From: Pagrus major
Lineage: Eukaryota > Chordata > Actinopteri > Spariformes > Sparidae
Length of the DNA stretch: 64,000 nt
Assembly (NCBI RefSeq): GCF_040436345.1
Contig: NC_133235.1
Location: 20,050,660-20,114,659 of the forward strand
Direction: 5' to 3'
Position 1 is the first letter of the stretch; every line of letters starts with the position of its first letter. This document shows, piece after piece, positions 12,601 to 24,199 of the stretch. The translations under genes and the position numbers were made by a program. A model generated the notes under the pieces. It searched no databases. It had not been told where the DNA came from and was given only the letters and a program-made list of their open reading frames with translations.

Positions 12601-15600
12601 GGATCTCAGTCAGCTCGTTCAGAGGCGGCACCGTCTCTAATGTGTTGGCGTATTTCTTGGCGGCCTCTCTTTGTGCGTGCCGTGCCTCGATTTCCTTTTT
12701 GGTTCTCGGGATTCGACATTTGAATATACAACACAGAGTGATAACTGCATGAGGAAGAGAACAAACAGGTACGGGATGAATTTAATTGCATAGCACACCC
12801 ATCTTTTACATGATTAGGATGGATCTGGATGATTTCAGGTGTCACTTCTGCCTGTTTGCGGCGCTCACAGTATTGGGAAATGGCATTGACAAAATTGGGC
12901 TTGACAACCCAGGAACATCACTGTGGACAGTATTTGTTGGAACCTCTTTCTACCCCCCAAAAAACAGCGACAGCGAGGTCAGTGGGTCATCCAGAATAAT
13001 GAAGATGTTACTACAAATTGAATCAAGAAAAATATTTGCCATTTAGTCTACACCAACATTAAAGCCTTTAGGGTAAAAAGCAGAGTGCGCGTTCTTCTTT
13101 CCTCATTAAACTGTGGCTGCTGTTACACGGCTGACTCACTTCTGGAAACACCTCTTAATCCCAACAAACTACAAGTGTCATTACCACTAATTACACTGCA
13201 CTTGATAATCTCACTGTGGATACGTAATTGCATGCACAATCCTCTTTGGCCTGCAGCTAATCCCAAAGATAGCTGCCTATTTGAAGAATTATATGTGAAG
13301 GTGACAACAAAGTGACTTAATGAGATGTACCAACCAACTGCTAAAGCAAACATCGCAAAGATGCCGATGACCTGCCATAACCGCAGCCCCCAGAAAACAA
13401 CAGTCTCTGAAGTGACGGGGTCCGGCTTCTTGGGGGGATCTGTGGGTAAAAGCTGTGGAAAGATGAGACAACATTGATTTTTATTTCCACACCACAAATA
13501 AACCTCCACAAACTGGTAAGCAGAGAATATCTGAATGTAGACATAATATATGAATGAAGGATCTGTGTGCGGCGGACAACATTTTGGTATTGTAATCTCA
13601 AAACCCATCGGTTAGCGTGTGACGATTTACCTTTTAGCTTTTCTTTAAAATTCTGTTTATAGAGATTACAAGAAATGTAGCCTCATGTCTCAAGTAGCTA
13701 ATCGCACTGTAAACAATGAGTGGCACATGAAAAGAAGAATTCTTGGCCCAGATATCCGTTATCCATTATCCAGACATCCTTGCTATACCCAAAAGCCCTG
13801 AAACACTGACCATGACTCCTAGAGGGTAAATCACTGTCAGAGGATAGCCAATGGGTTCTGAGTTTGTTATTTATCTCATTACATAAATGAACTGACAGTT
13901 CCTTGAAGCGAAAACCACGGAGCTGACTTGAAGGAAAAGTGATGTTTTTCTTCAAGGTGTTGGCAGAATGTTAAAAAACAAAAGGCCCTGGTGTTAGCAT
14001 TTCTCAAGCCACTGCCAGGAAAACAAAAACCCACACGACCTGCGGGTTTCTCTGGCTCCGTCTCCACCTCAATCTCCCCTTTCTCAACCCAAACAAGTTC
14101 TGAGGCTTGGGGTGGTTTTCAGGCTGCATTTTGTCTAAGCTTTCATGATGGTCTTAGTTGTTGTAAAAGTGTAGAAGTTTTGTCAGAAGCGTTCAAAACA
14201 AACACATTTCACATTTCAAAACCTCTCTCTCTGGAGCCGGGGAAGGGGGAGCAATCAATAAGAAAAAACTGTGTATTTTTGTATTAGATCAATGTCATGG
14301 ATCACTACTTTGCCAGCATGTTATCGGTTCCCTGATCAAATCAGCATGAGGATTTCTCGCTGTCCACAGTATATCGATCACTTGATTGAATAATACAAGG
14401 TTGTCTTTTAGATGCTCTATACTTAGAAGCGATGGATCTGAAAATGGATACTTATGAGCATTGTTTACTGACAACATCATTATGTGCTGAAATAGAAATA
14501 GCTTTTAGAAAAAGTTGAGACAGTGATATAAGGACTGAGGCTCTACAGAGGAAGAAAAACATCAAATGGAATGAGTTTGCTTTAAAAAAAAAACTATGAT
14601 CAAAGAATAAGTAGTTGTTAAAATAAGCTTTGAATTATTTGGATAAGAGCTCCTCTTCTTCCAGCGTCTCTGTTTTGTCCTTCTGTGCTGTGTGAGACTC
14701 CCAACATCAGGGAGAATGAACCTATTATTTGTGCTGTTTCTCTGACCTGATTGACTTCCATAAGCTACAGTGCCAGAATGTGACAATACAAGCCGTCATC
14801 AGAGCCCCTACTGTTTGACTGTCGAGGAGGGCACAAGGGGAGCTGCTGAACTTGAACAAAGAATCTGCACTGAAAACGGATCTGAATAAGTTTTACGCTC
14901 GCGTTTGTGCAACTCCCACAGAAGGATTATCCTTGATGGAGATATATAGCGCTGCTCTTAAATAATAACCATTTTTTTGCCCCAAGTGCGATTATGTAAT
15001 GCTAAGTCCTTTCCTCTTGAGGGGAATTCCATGTAGCAGGATTAGTGGGCATAAGCCTCAAGTTTTCTTTTGGTGGAACAAACAACACAAACTCAGAAGC
15101 ATTATGAACTCAAGTTGCCCCCGTGTTAGTTACTGTGTTGCCAAACTGATTACATGTTTTTGTTTGCTGCAGGTTGGTTGTTTGGTTGGTTGGTTTGCTC
15201 ATTACAAATTGACATGTTTGGATATGTGTGAGTGTGTTGATTAGTTATTCTAAATGAAATCCTTTAGGGACTAATCAATGAAGATTAGTCGAACTAAATG
15301 GAGGATTAGCATCTGAAAATAGAAAACTCTGCAGTGGGATGCAGGATTAGTTATTTCACATGAAATAGCAAAGGACCAACTACTAATGACTTAAAAAAGG
15401 ATATCCTGTATTGGTACAAAGTATATGTGCGAATGTGTTTGGAACCAAGTTTTTCAAATTTTTACTCTTGTTTTTTACTGTATTGTGTGTCTTACCTGAC
15501 TATTGAACTGACCTTCAGTATAAACAACATAAACATTTTCTTTGCTCATTAAAGGGGCAAAACGTTAGAAACAGCCACCTGTCTAATTCATACTCCAAAC

Positions 15601-16774
15601 AAATAGGGGGCACTATATCATCAAAGCAACTGCTAACTGCTGCGGTTAGATCATCTAGCCGCAGCCCTATTAGTTCTTACATATTGCGTCTTTAAGGAAC
15701 TTCTGCCACCAGCTCGAGCTTCACTTCTTCCTCTTTTTAAAAGTTGCGGGTGTGTCATCAAAGTAGCCTGAGGGAGACTGTTTCTAGAAGTTTCTTGTAC
15801 TTTCTCTGACCTTCTATAATAATCTCTAGTGTCCTCCAAGAACGGCATAATTTCTTACTGTTTTACCATTTTATATATTTGCAAGACCCTTTTAATTAGC
15901 CTCCCTTCTAACTTCTGTTCTGGAGACCTTATTTCCCTCTGAGGACAGCTTGTTTATTCAGTTATGGAAAGACACTCACCAAATAAATATTTCTGAGTTT
16001 GTATTGTGAATTTCTTTTCCAAAGCTACATAGTGCATCTTTAACAAAATCTAATATCCATTGCCTCTGTATAACTGTATTTATCTATGGGATTACTCATA
16101 ATCCATTTGTTTCTGTAGGTTGTTGCTCACATGCCTAAAATAAACAACCATAACTAATCCAACATACTAATAAAAAGGTATGTTTTGTCAGTGATTGTAA
16201 TGTGGTATGTGTTTCTACGGGGTGTACTGTATACAGAGTCAGTGAATTGCCTATTTTCAGAGGCAGAATTGTTTTTATCAGCTTGTTTTTTTTTAAGAAA
16301 ACTCAACACATTTCAGCTGCTGTTTTGTAGTCAGAACATTCTAGTGGTCACATCCTCTGCAATGTTACCCTCCTGTCTTCAGCCCCAAGCACAAAAACAA
16401 CCTGTCGTACCACAACTCGTCATATTCATCCTCCTGTCTGCATCCATTTAAACATGTGCTCGGCTGTTCCTGTAAGACCATATAATATATCAGGTTTCAA
16501 CATATGTTCACTCACTCCTCATCAAGCAACAACTCTGGCAAACCAAACAGTAAATAACATGAAGCCTTTCAACAGCAGAACACCTGCACCCATCACAGAG
16601 AACACCCACAGGATAATCCCGAGAGAGACCTGTGGAGGACACGGTGATGTATCAGACTCTTACCTCAGGGTCCGGGATCTGGGAGAACACGGAGGACAAG
16701 CACTGAGACAGCAGCACTGCTCCCCAGCCCCGCAGCAGGAGCTGAGGTGGACATACAGGCTGATCCCCAACCAT
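6658..16774 (-). CDS. tmie: Transmembrane inner ear protein (four coding exons)
   Basis: Minus-strand exons are 16774-16664 (start ATG 16774), 13452-13335, 12744-12595 and 6956-6658 (stop 6660-6658). Intron phases 0/1/1 join cleanly to 678 bases, 225 residues. Exon 1 encodes a hydrophobic signal-like leader ([20 protein letters not shown]). Exon 2 carries [20 protein letters not shown] and the membrane helix at about residues 60-82. Exon 3 encodes the basic juxtamembrane region [13 protein letters not shown] and the conserved [15 protein letters not shown]. Exon 4 is a tail of about 99 residues made mainly of Lys, Gly and Glu, repeating KGEK/KGDK. TMIE is a subunit of the TMC1/2 mechanotransduction channel complex in hair-cell stereocilia, and the arginines matching human deafness positions in CRxPRT are retained. 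Human TMIE is 156 residues; fish forms are longer, as here. The start was chosen because it gives a leader; an in-frame ATG further upstream is preceded by a GA-rich low-complexity stretch. Confidence 0.93.
7358..7480. mobile_element. Fragment of a teleost inverted-repeat DNA element (same family as 18818-19400)
   Basis: The block starts AAAGGCATAATTTGACATTTT and continues with GTTAGATAAGAAGATTTCACC and TGTTTAATTTGTACAAAAGCC. These are the recurrent end and body words of the short element seen in full at 18818-19400. Only one end is present, so this is a truncated copy in the large tmie intron. Confidence 0.5.
7481..10033. other. tmie intron 3, unannotated part
   Basis: This part of the 5.6-kb intron between tmie exons 3 and 4 shows no exon with supporting homology. 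The open frames at 7730-8044, 8826-9083 and 9248-9668 are short, overlap on both strands and resemble no family that I know. Confidence 0.4.
10034..10690. mobile_element. Non-autonomous inverted-repeat DNA element in tmie intron
   Basis: The left end AAAGGATAATTTCACATTTT is followed by AAAGTGTGTTTACAGGTCTTGGGGAGTAG as separate recurrent words. The right end near 10640-10690 reads, on the minus strand, AAAGGGTAACTCCACTAG then AAAGTGTGATTCTTGGGGGA, giving imperfect inverted termini. The body contains AATCTAATAAATTGCCTCC and GATGTCACTCAGTGGC, words I recognise as a widespread percomorph repeat. The middle part (about 10340-10490) holds a second repeat also seen near 54895. No coding capacity is visible. 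Confidence 0.6.
11452..11457 (-). terminator. Candidate polyadenylation signal for the alternative tmie last exon
   Basis: TTTATT on the plus strand gives AATAAA on the minus strand about 580 bases downstream of the stop codon of the candidate alternative exon (12036). It would allow that exon to be a true 3'-terminal exon. Confidence 0.35.
12036..12157 (-). CDS. tmie: Candidate alternative 3'-terminal exon of tmie
   Basis: On the minus strand an acceptor TTTTCTTCCAG ends at 12158. The exon then opens with two bases that complete the phase-1 codon left by tmie exon 3, exactly as the lysine-rich exon does. The frame runs 39 full codons to TGA at 12038-12036 and starts [14 protein letters not shown]. 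This would give a 166-residue isoform whose tail is rich in Ser, Gln, Thr and Glu and has no lysine, unlike the polybasic main tail. I recall that zebrafish tmie has splice forms differing in the last exon, which agrees in kind. A chance open frame is possible, since it is only 122 bases. Confidence 0.45.
12168..12240. repeat. (GAGAA)n microsatellite
   Basis: About 14 near-perfect copies of a five-base purine unit are seen. On the minus strand this is a continuous TTCTC polypyrimidine run of about 70 bases that ends some ten bases before the candidate acceptor at 12158. Confidence 0.95.
15551..16044. mobile_element. Short inverted-repeat element (MITE-like), copy 1
   Basis: Starts AAAGGGGCAAAACGTTAG and shares with copy 2 the words CCACCTGT, ATACTCCAAACAAAT, GGGGGCA and CTGCTAACTGCTG. 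It ends AGCTACATAGTGCATCTTTAA, which on the other strand is the family terminus AAAG(A/G)TGCA. It lies in tmie intron 1 (13453-16663). Confidence 0.55.
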
Positions 16775-18118
16775 TCTCTCCCCTTCTTTCTCCCTGCAGC
16801 CACCCTGCCCCCTCTCTCCCTCTCTTCCTCTGCCTCTTCCTCTCTTCTTCTTTCTCTCTGCCTGCACTGGCGCCGTTTACAGGACAGGACCACAATGGCC
16901 CTGGGTGATTAATTGTTACTATGATGCTGACGGCTTCCTTCCATCCACATTTGTTTGCTGCTATGCTCCTCTTTGTCTTTTCCCTTCTCCTACAACACTG
17001 CAGGAACCCAAAGACACACCGGCGGTCACCACTGCAGGCGGCTGAAAACTGCTCCACTACAATGGAGGGAGCCAGCCCTACCGTTAGGGTACATTAATTA
17101 ATTAATAGAACTGGTGTGGTTTACAGCCAGCTCATCCTGCTGAGGACAGGCAGTTAACACAGTATGTGGGGGGATGGGCAGCACAGTTCACCATGAGGTT
17201 GGCCAGCGCAGGACAGTGAAGCAAAGCGCTGTGAGCGTCATCGTGTTTACTGCCTCAGAATCTGGAGGGTAAAAATCGTCACAGCCTCGTCCCTTCAGTG
17301 TGACAAAATGTTAGGAGCCGTAGTGCCGTGGAACCCAACCTTTTCAACATGCCAAAGGAAAGAGCAGGAAATTCTGCTTCTTTCTATGATATTTCCAGTG
17401 ATGATAAAAGTATATTTTTAGTGCAAGAGGCCATACCACAATGGGAGTAACTGAAAGTCGAAGTGCTTCTTTCATGACTCATGTGTAAACACAAGGAAAC
17501 TAAACAAAACTTCAAAACATGAATTCTATCTAAGTTCCGAAATGCTGAGTTGGATGAATGTACTGTACAGAGTTGAATCAAACCATTAAAACAAGATCCT
17601 CAAGAAACATGATCAGCATGTGAAATGATTTCCCAGCATGCATTGTTTTTGCAATTTAAAATTCTTTGAAACAAATGTATAATAAAAGAAAACGTGTTGT
17701 GTGTCTTTAATATATTTTGAGATGAGTCACCGTTGTTTCTGTGGAAAATAATGAAAACATTGCGTTGCATTGATAAAGTTCAGTATTGAATTCAGCCTCA
17801 CAGAGACTTTTTAGCCATTTCACACACTCACTTCCTGTCAATATTATTACAAAGTTGGTCCCATACTGAAGTAGCAGCTGTAGCTCTACTTCATGTGAGA
17901 AGAGGAACTGATTCTTCAAACTGAAAAATTATAAAAGGAAATAAAACGTGGATTTTTTTTATCAGTGTGACTGAACAGTTGTTCATTTAACTTAATATCT
18001 CAATGCTACTGAGCCTGTTTTCTCATGAACACTTAACCTATCAATTAGTTTCATTAAAAAGGGAACTTAAAAGAAGACAGCTAATCATTCAACCTGAGAT
18101 AAGTTAACTTAAATATTT
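16775..18118. other. tmie 5' flank
   Basis: Immediately upstream of the tmie start the minus strand is a GA-rich low-complexity stretch (about 16790-16862), then ordinary sequence. No TATA box at a convincing distance and no other exon were seen. The plus-strand frame at 16454-16912 overlaps tmie exon 1 and is a shadow. Confidence 0.4.
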
Positions 18119-18481
18119 AAAGGTGCAATATGTAAGAATTGGCAACCTGTTGAATTTATACTCCAAACAAATGGGGGTGCAGCATGTCAAAAGAGTAACC
18201 GCTAACTGCTGCTAACTGGAATCACCATTAGCTAGTTAGCCCTGTTAGCCATGCAGCTAGTCTGACTACTGGAGGAGTCTTGATGTTTATACTACTAGCA
18301 CAGCAAGAGGTTTTCAGGCCAGGAGTTAGCTATTTAGCATGCTAACTTCATTAGATATCTTTGCAACACAGTACACAGATGTCTTTGACATAATGTCAAC
18401 ACTGCTATTTTTTCACATTCTGTTGATGATTTAAAACATTTATTTGAATACTTTAAACAAAAATATATACATATTGCACCT
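18119..18481 (+). mobile_element. Short inverted-repeat element (MITE-like), copy 2, both ends present
   Basis: The 363-base element starts AAAGGTGCAATATGTAAGAA and ends TATACATATTGCACCT, so the termini are inverted repeats of about 16 bases. The body contains GCTAACTGCTGCTAACTGG and TTAGCTAGTTAGCCCTGTTA. There is no open frame of interest. It is the clearest of three copies within 5.2 kb (see 15551-16044 and 20461-20667). Confidence 0.7.
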
Positions 18482-18817
18482 GTAAGGCAGCAGTTGAACT
18501 TACATTTACCCCAATGCAGCATTTTCTGTGATCCTATTTCATGTTTTGCTCAAGAAATCTTAATGTGTACACCACCCAGGTCATCAGCCTGCAGATACAG
18601 TGCTGCAAGAGATGGAAATGTCTTACAAAATGGAAATATCACAAATAAAATTTTCTTCACAGCTTGGGGCAGAAGAAACAAGGTGTAATCATAACACTGA
18701 CACATTGTGTTAACTGGTTTGAGGCTGCAATCAGCTGCTCATATACACATCCAGCATATATTGAGCAATTTTAGCATCTAAATATTTAAATACTAACCCA
18801 TATGTTCAACAACACAT

Positions 18818-19400
18818 AAAAGGAATACTTTGACATCTGGTCTCTGGCAGAGATTTCAGTGAGAATATTAATGCCAATGTCATACCTTTCTGTTTAATAT
18901 AAAGCTACAGCCAGCTGCTGGTTAGCTTAACTAAGAGTGGAAACCAGGGGAGACAGCTGGCCTGGCTCTGTCAAAAATGTGTCTACCAACACCTCTGAAG
19001 CTCACTAATTAGCACAATATATCTTTTTTTGTCTAAAAAAAAAAAAAAGGTGTTAAGTGTAAAAAGAACATATTGTGAGCGGTTGTGTGCCAGCCTGGTC
19101 CTCGGCTCTGAGCAGTTACTTCCTGGAGCTCAGGGTCAAGAAACAGTCACATATAACCCTGGAAAAGGGTTACGTTTATTCTTTACATGTCAGCTTTTGT
19201 ACAGATACATTAAACAACACATAATAAATTATATAGATTTTGTAACCTTTGGCTAGTTTTGATTCAAAGCTAAGCTAACCACCTCCTGCCTTATATTTAA
19301 TGGACAGACATGAGAGTATCAGTGACATTAGTATCAATCTTCTTATCTAACTCTCAGTGAGAAAGTGGATAAACCTACATTATTTTCATATTATTCCTTT
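18818..19400 (+). mobile_element. Full-length teleost inverted-repeat DNA element
   Basis: Begins AAAAGGAATACTTTGACAT and ends ATATTATTCCTTT, giving inverted ends. The body contains AAGCTACAGCCAGCTGCTGG, GGTTAGCTTAACTAAGAG, GGCCTGGCTCTGTC and, in the second half, reverse-complement counterparts (GATTCAAAGCTAAGCTAACC, GACATGAGAGTATCAGTGAC). This layout, with a near-palindromic body, is a very common percomorph repeat known to me by sight. It includes an A-tract at 19036-19048. Confidence 0.75.
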
Positions 19401-20460
19401 ATCATTAGGATTAAAGAGTTTTTAAGGGTTGTACTCAGATGCGCACACGCTTTGTTAGTTAACCTCTAGTTGTGTCCAATATCTGTGTTTTTCTGTGGGC
19501 CTATTATTTTCATTTGTACAGAACATATTGTCAGCATGTCTCTTCTGGTCATTTACCTAATCCCATGTCATCAGTTGCTATTGTGTAATATCCCATTTTT
19601 ACACCTAGTGCGATAACTGCCTGATATTATACTTACTTAGATTGTGTAAAGCTTTCAGTTAAATGACTATAAAAGAGACTGATGGATGCACCCTGCAGAG
19701 AGATGCTTTTCACATGGACTCTAGCATCATCCTCACGTCTCATGACAAGTAATAGACCCTTTGATGAGAAATGTCATTAGTCAAAGTGGACTCTTTGTCA
19801 TTATAGTCCCATTTGCCCAATCTTTTCTTGTTCCTGCGCGAGTCTTTGAATAACAGTGACGAAATAGCTTTTTTCCAAGATTTTCTTACTAGCAAAATAC
19901 ACTTTGACTCACCCATTAATTACCAGCGTCACTAGACATTATATGTATTGATCAAGGAGCATACACCTGCAGTTTGTCACATACTTGAATCTGACTTCCC
20001 TGGCGAAGACTGATAGTAAATGTTCCTACGAGCCTGCAGCCCCGTCCTGAGGGTTTTCAGTGATAATGAAAACCCTTGTCCTTCATCTCAGTCAAACAGT
20101 TCCCAGTGATTGGCTTTTGTTAGAAGTACGGACGCAATCAGCATTTTAATGCTATACGTCATGTCAAGTCTGACTGGTGGCTTGTAGAAGAGCCTGCTGT
20201 TTTGTCTGGTATGCTCACACAAATCTTCAGGTTTTAAAGTTTTGTATTTTTTTGATAGTATGCCATATGTAAGAATTTTAGTCGAAAACATAAAAAAAAT
20301 AACTATATTTGAACAGAATGTGAAGAATTAACAGTTTTGAAGTGTGTGTATGATACATCAAAACTGATGATTCAAGTTACTGTATGTATATTTTTTGAGC
20401 GAACAGATTTGGTCACATTTTCAGAGGACCTATAATAAAATCATTACTGAACCAAACTTC
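19401..20460. other. Intergenic, nothing recognised
   Basis: AT-rich sequence between tmie and ccdc13. No exon, RNA gene or clear repeat boundary was found. The short minus frame at 20088-20291 has no family resemblance. Confidence 0.4.
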
Positions 20461-20667
20461 CAGTCTAAAGCGCTTGTGCCAGCGGTGTAAACCAACTATC
20501 CACCAGTGCTCCCAGCTCCCAGTTCGGATCGCTAGATGCACAGCTAACCAAGCTAACGGCAGCTACAGTTAGCAGCAGTTAACAGCTACTGTGTTTTATA
20601 TGCTGATCACTGTTTGTTTTTAACTTAAATACAACAGCTGGCCAATTCTTACATATTGCACCTTTAC
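20461..20667 (-). mobile_element. Short inverted-repeat element (MITE-like), copy 3, truncated
   Basis: Reads in reverse orientation to copy 2. On the minus strand it starts AAAGGTGCAATATGTAAGAA and continues TTGGCCAGCTG, with CTAACTGTAGCTGCCGTTAG in the body. Only one terminus is intact. Confidence 0.6.
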
Positions 20668-21129
20668 CAATACAAATAGAGGTGTCAGAAAAACAACATT
20701 TGATGATAACAAGCGAACCCCTTGTCAGCGACGTTCAAAAACATCCACCGCAGGAAGGAATGCAAAATGTCTTCCACTCTTTGTAAAAGGTTGTATTTCA
20801 ACCATTGGTGGTTCTATGACACTGTGTATTGTTGCCTCACAAATGTTTCTTATTTGTGGATATCTCTAATGTTGAAGTAGCTTGCTGGTAATTCCACTAA
20901 AATCATATTTTTGTCTTGATTCAAGTAGTTAAACTACTTCTTTCTTTCTTTTTGTGCTGTCATATTGTGCTGTCATATTAACTTCTGAAACTACAAACAA
21001 TTTGGGGCCATTTGCTTCTCTACTGTAACTGAACGCCCTCTGACCAGTATTAAATTGAGACTGTTTCATTTAAAAGCTCCCTGTAGTAAGTTTTAGAAAA
21101 TATATGACACTGACTAACCTCCTAACCCT

Positions 21130-21240
21130 CTTAAGCCTTTACAAAAGGGTGTCGTCACACCCTGATTGGTTAGCAGCCCCAAGCTGCTCTCACTCAGTAA
21201 TTAGGAGCCAGTCTCCCAACCAGGTGATAAAAAAAGATGA
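21130..21240 (+). repeat. Dispersed repeat, copy 1 (second copy at 48107-48205)
   Basis: Shares with the distant copy the ordered words GTCACACCCTGA, CCCCAAGCTGCT, TCACTC, AATTAGGAG and CAGGTGAT. I do not recognise the family; two copies in the same orientation 27 kb apart show that it is dispersed. Confidence 0.55.
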
Positions 21241-22519
21241 CGCATGTCCTACACAATGGGACTGCTACAAAATGTTCAGAGAAGTTTCTATTTCAGAAGT
21301 TATCTGGCTAACTAAGTAATCCTGCTTGGTGCAGGTGTCTGACTGATGGGCACTGTCTACAAAAGCAAAACAACGAAATCATAGGTTGACATTGTGCACT
21401 TTCCCATAAATAGTGTTTATTTTATTTTTATTTTTTTAAATGATCCATGAACAAATGGGCACTTTTTATATTAAACTCAATTTTCTGTATAAAATTGTGT
21501 TATTAATTCACATCACATGTATTTGTCAACTGGAATCTTTTCACAAAGTAGTTTGAACTCCTTTTTCTTATCTAACCAAACTGGATTTCAGCTTTGCTGT
21601 GGTTCAGCTTCTTCAAGTATGAGTAATTGGATAGCTTACAAAGCTCTGCTTTCAAAGTAGCTTCCGCACACCGAGAAAAATATTGCTTCTACCAGAAACT
21701 CTGTGTCTGTGTGGATGTCACTCACAAGAAATGCCAAACATAACAATAAATGTCTAGCGATGTCTCTGAAACCTTATTTAGTTTAATGATGACCATAAAC
21801 ATTCTGTTTGATAGATGCACTCGTGCTTCACATTGGGTAGAAAAATGCACTCTAATTCTGAAATAAACTAAATAAAATTACCTCTCTTGGCGTTCTTACA
21901 AGCTGTTAAAACATCTTCAAGCCCCAAACACTGAAGGTCAAATGTTGTCAGTCCGAAACACAGGGAGTCGAAAGGCCTTGTCCAGTGGGAAAAGTTCTGC
22001 AACATTTTCGTCCTATCGCTGTCTGCTCAGTTAGATTGTGTGTGATTGAAGAAACACGCTTGGAGCCATCAATGCCTGATGTGAGGCGGTAGAGGACAAT
22101 TGAGGTGGCAGAGTTTCCACTTAGGGCCCTGAAATATGTTTTTCTTTTTTCCAAAATTATAGTACAAATAGTAGTTACATAAGAACTAAAGACAGAAACA
22201 GCCTGTTCAGGATGCAGCAGCTGACAAATAAACAAAACATATATACATTTTTTAAAATGCGTGGTATTCCTTTGTGTGGAAAGCTTTTAAACATCCTAAA
22301 ATATCAGAGCAATGTTTTATTTCTTTACTGATAATATTTGATTGCATACCAACATTACATAGTGTGCCACATGAAGAGCTACAGTATGAAACTCTGCAGA
22401 CACAATGAGGACCAATTAAGTATTAATCAGCAGATGTTAGTGTGTTGTCAAAACAAAGCTTCACATATTTATATTCATAAAGCATTCACAGACAGTATTG
22501 CACTGAACAAAAAGCAGCC

Positions 22520-22622
22520 TCCTGGGGTGTTGAGGTGGCTCAGCTGGGGTGTCACCCCCCTTTGTCTCTCCCAATTATTTCTGTCTCCCTCTGCTGTCAA
22601 CCAACAGATAAAGGTAGACTAC
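22520..22622 (+). repeat. SINE-tail-like fragment
   Basis: The pyrimidine-rich stretch CCCCCCTTTGTCTCTCCCAA, then TTCTGTCTCCCTCTGCTGTC and AATAAAGG-like AGATAAAGG, resembles the 3' part of tRNA-derived SINEs found widely in fish. A frame that continues to 22790 is therefore not treated as a gene. Confidence 0.4.
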
Positions 22623-23749
22623 AAAGATCAGCAGCCTGTGCTCAGCGGCGCTCACGCACACATCTCCAGTAGGCAGCAGATCTCAGCAGCAGTGATCAGA
22701 TGCGTGAGGAAAATGCCCGTGCCATTGTGTCAGCACGTGTTGAGGGACTTTTTTAACTACTTTGCTCACTTGTGGATTTACCCTGAGTAAACCCTGACGC
22801 TAAGGATATCTGCATCAGTGATGATGGACACACATGACACAGCCAGTGATTCAAACATCCAGCTCTTCTCATTTTGGCTATAAATAACTACTGTAAAATT
22901 GTACACGTCTTTCTTCTTTGACAGTAGTTGTTTTGGAGGCATGTTAAAATACACAAATGTCAGTAAAGTACTGAATTAAAACAAAGCAGCCTTGTTTTGA
23001 TTTGCCAGGACCGTTATCAGATGTAAGGTGTTTCCTGAAGAAACAGACTATTTCTAGCGATTCAATTTTCAGTGGAAACATTTTTCCAGATGAGATCTTT
23101 AGATGAGAACAAGCCTCGAGTCAAGAGTGACTGCCGGGTTAGTACAGCGATGGGGAGAGAAAAGCAGCCTTCAGTTGCAGAGCAGGCACTGACAGCGAGG
23201 AGCTACACTTTGTCAAAAGCAGGCTTCTAAGCCATGCTGTCACCATGTCAGCGTCAGTTTGCTCTGCCTTCGCACATTAAAAGTGCCTCAGTAGCAAAAA
23301 TGCATCTGATATATTCTTCGCTAATGTCACCACTGAGATATATTCCTGTATTTTTGCTGTTACAGGAGTTTTTTTTCTGCTTGTCTAGACGAAACAGTCT
23401 CTACAAGAGTGTAACTTCTGTATCCTTATTGTATTTCTATTTATTCACTTTATTTCCAAGTAGTAGATCACTTTTCTTTACACTCTACTGATTCATTTAT
23501 AACTAGATCATTATAATGACAGTTGAAATAGATTGCATTGAATTGGCACCGCACAGCCTCGCTGTTAAATCTGATTAAGCATACTATATGTTTAATTGGC
23601 ATCTTTGGCTGTAGACCACAGGAAGATAACAAATCACAGACTGTCAGAAAAACACATCAAAAGTGGTTGATGTGCAGTACATGACTAACCACACTGCCAT
23701 CTAGTGATGCAATCTGTATTTAAACTCACTGAAATAAAAAATACAAAAA

Positions 23750-24010
23750 CTAGAAAGGCACTCAGAAGAGTGCATACCTCCACCAAGGCACAGACATGTA
23801 ATGTTAAAGAAAGTGAGGAGAAATCCTTGGATCTGTCTCTTTATCCGGATCGGCACCAAAAGTTAATGGTGTCTATTCTGAGCCATTGTGAACCACCATC
23901 CATCCAAGTTTCATGGAAATCCGTTGAGGAGTTTTTGTGTAATCCTGCTGACAAACCAGCGACAAACACGGAGACAGGTGAAAACAAAAAGAGAGGCAAT
24001 AATGTCGACA
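23750..24010 (+). repeat. Common teleost dispersed repeat
   Basis: The words GTGCATACCTCCACCAAGG, GGATCGGCACCAAAAGTTAA, ATCCATCCAAGTTTCATGG, AAATCCGTTGAGGAGTTTTT and GTGTAATCCTGCTGACAAAC appear in the fixed order of a repeat present in very many fish genomes. It gives a spurious 154-codon frame (23704-24168) that should not be annotated as a protein. Confidence 0.75.
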
Positions 24011-24199
24011 TGATCTCTCCCTGCACCAGATTTTGTGTTTTGGTGAAATGCAAGCAATGCAAAATTTTGGAAAATAAGCTTCAAGAGTGTGAAATAAGAG
24101 TGGCACAGCTCAGACTGAAGATCAGACAAACTGCTGACAGAACTTGTCTCGTCAACACGTCACTATGAATTGTGTGTGATGGCAGTGAACACCTCCATA

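Noticed and set aside
22338-22790. 150-codon plus-strand frame with an exon-like second half
   Set aside because: The apparent polypyrimidine tract and acceptor belong to a SINE-like tail; there is no family resemblance or partner exon.
23704-24168. 154-codon plus-strand frame with a coiled-coil-like end
   Set aside because: Its middle is a well-known dispersed fish repeat, so the frame is accidental.
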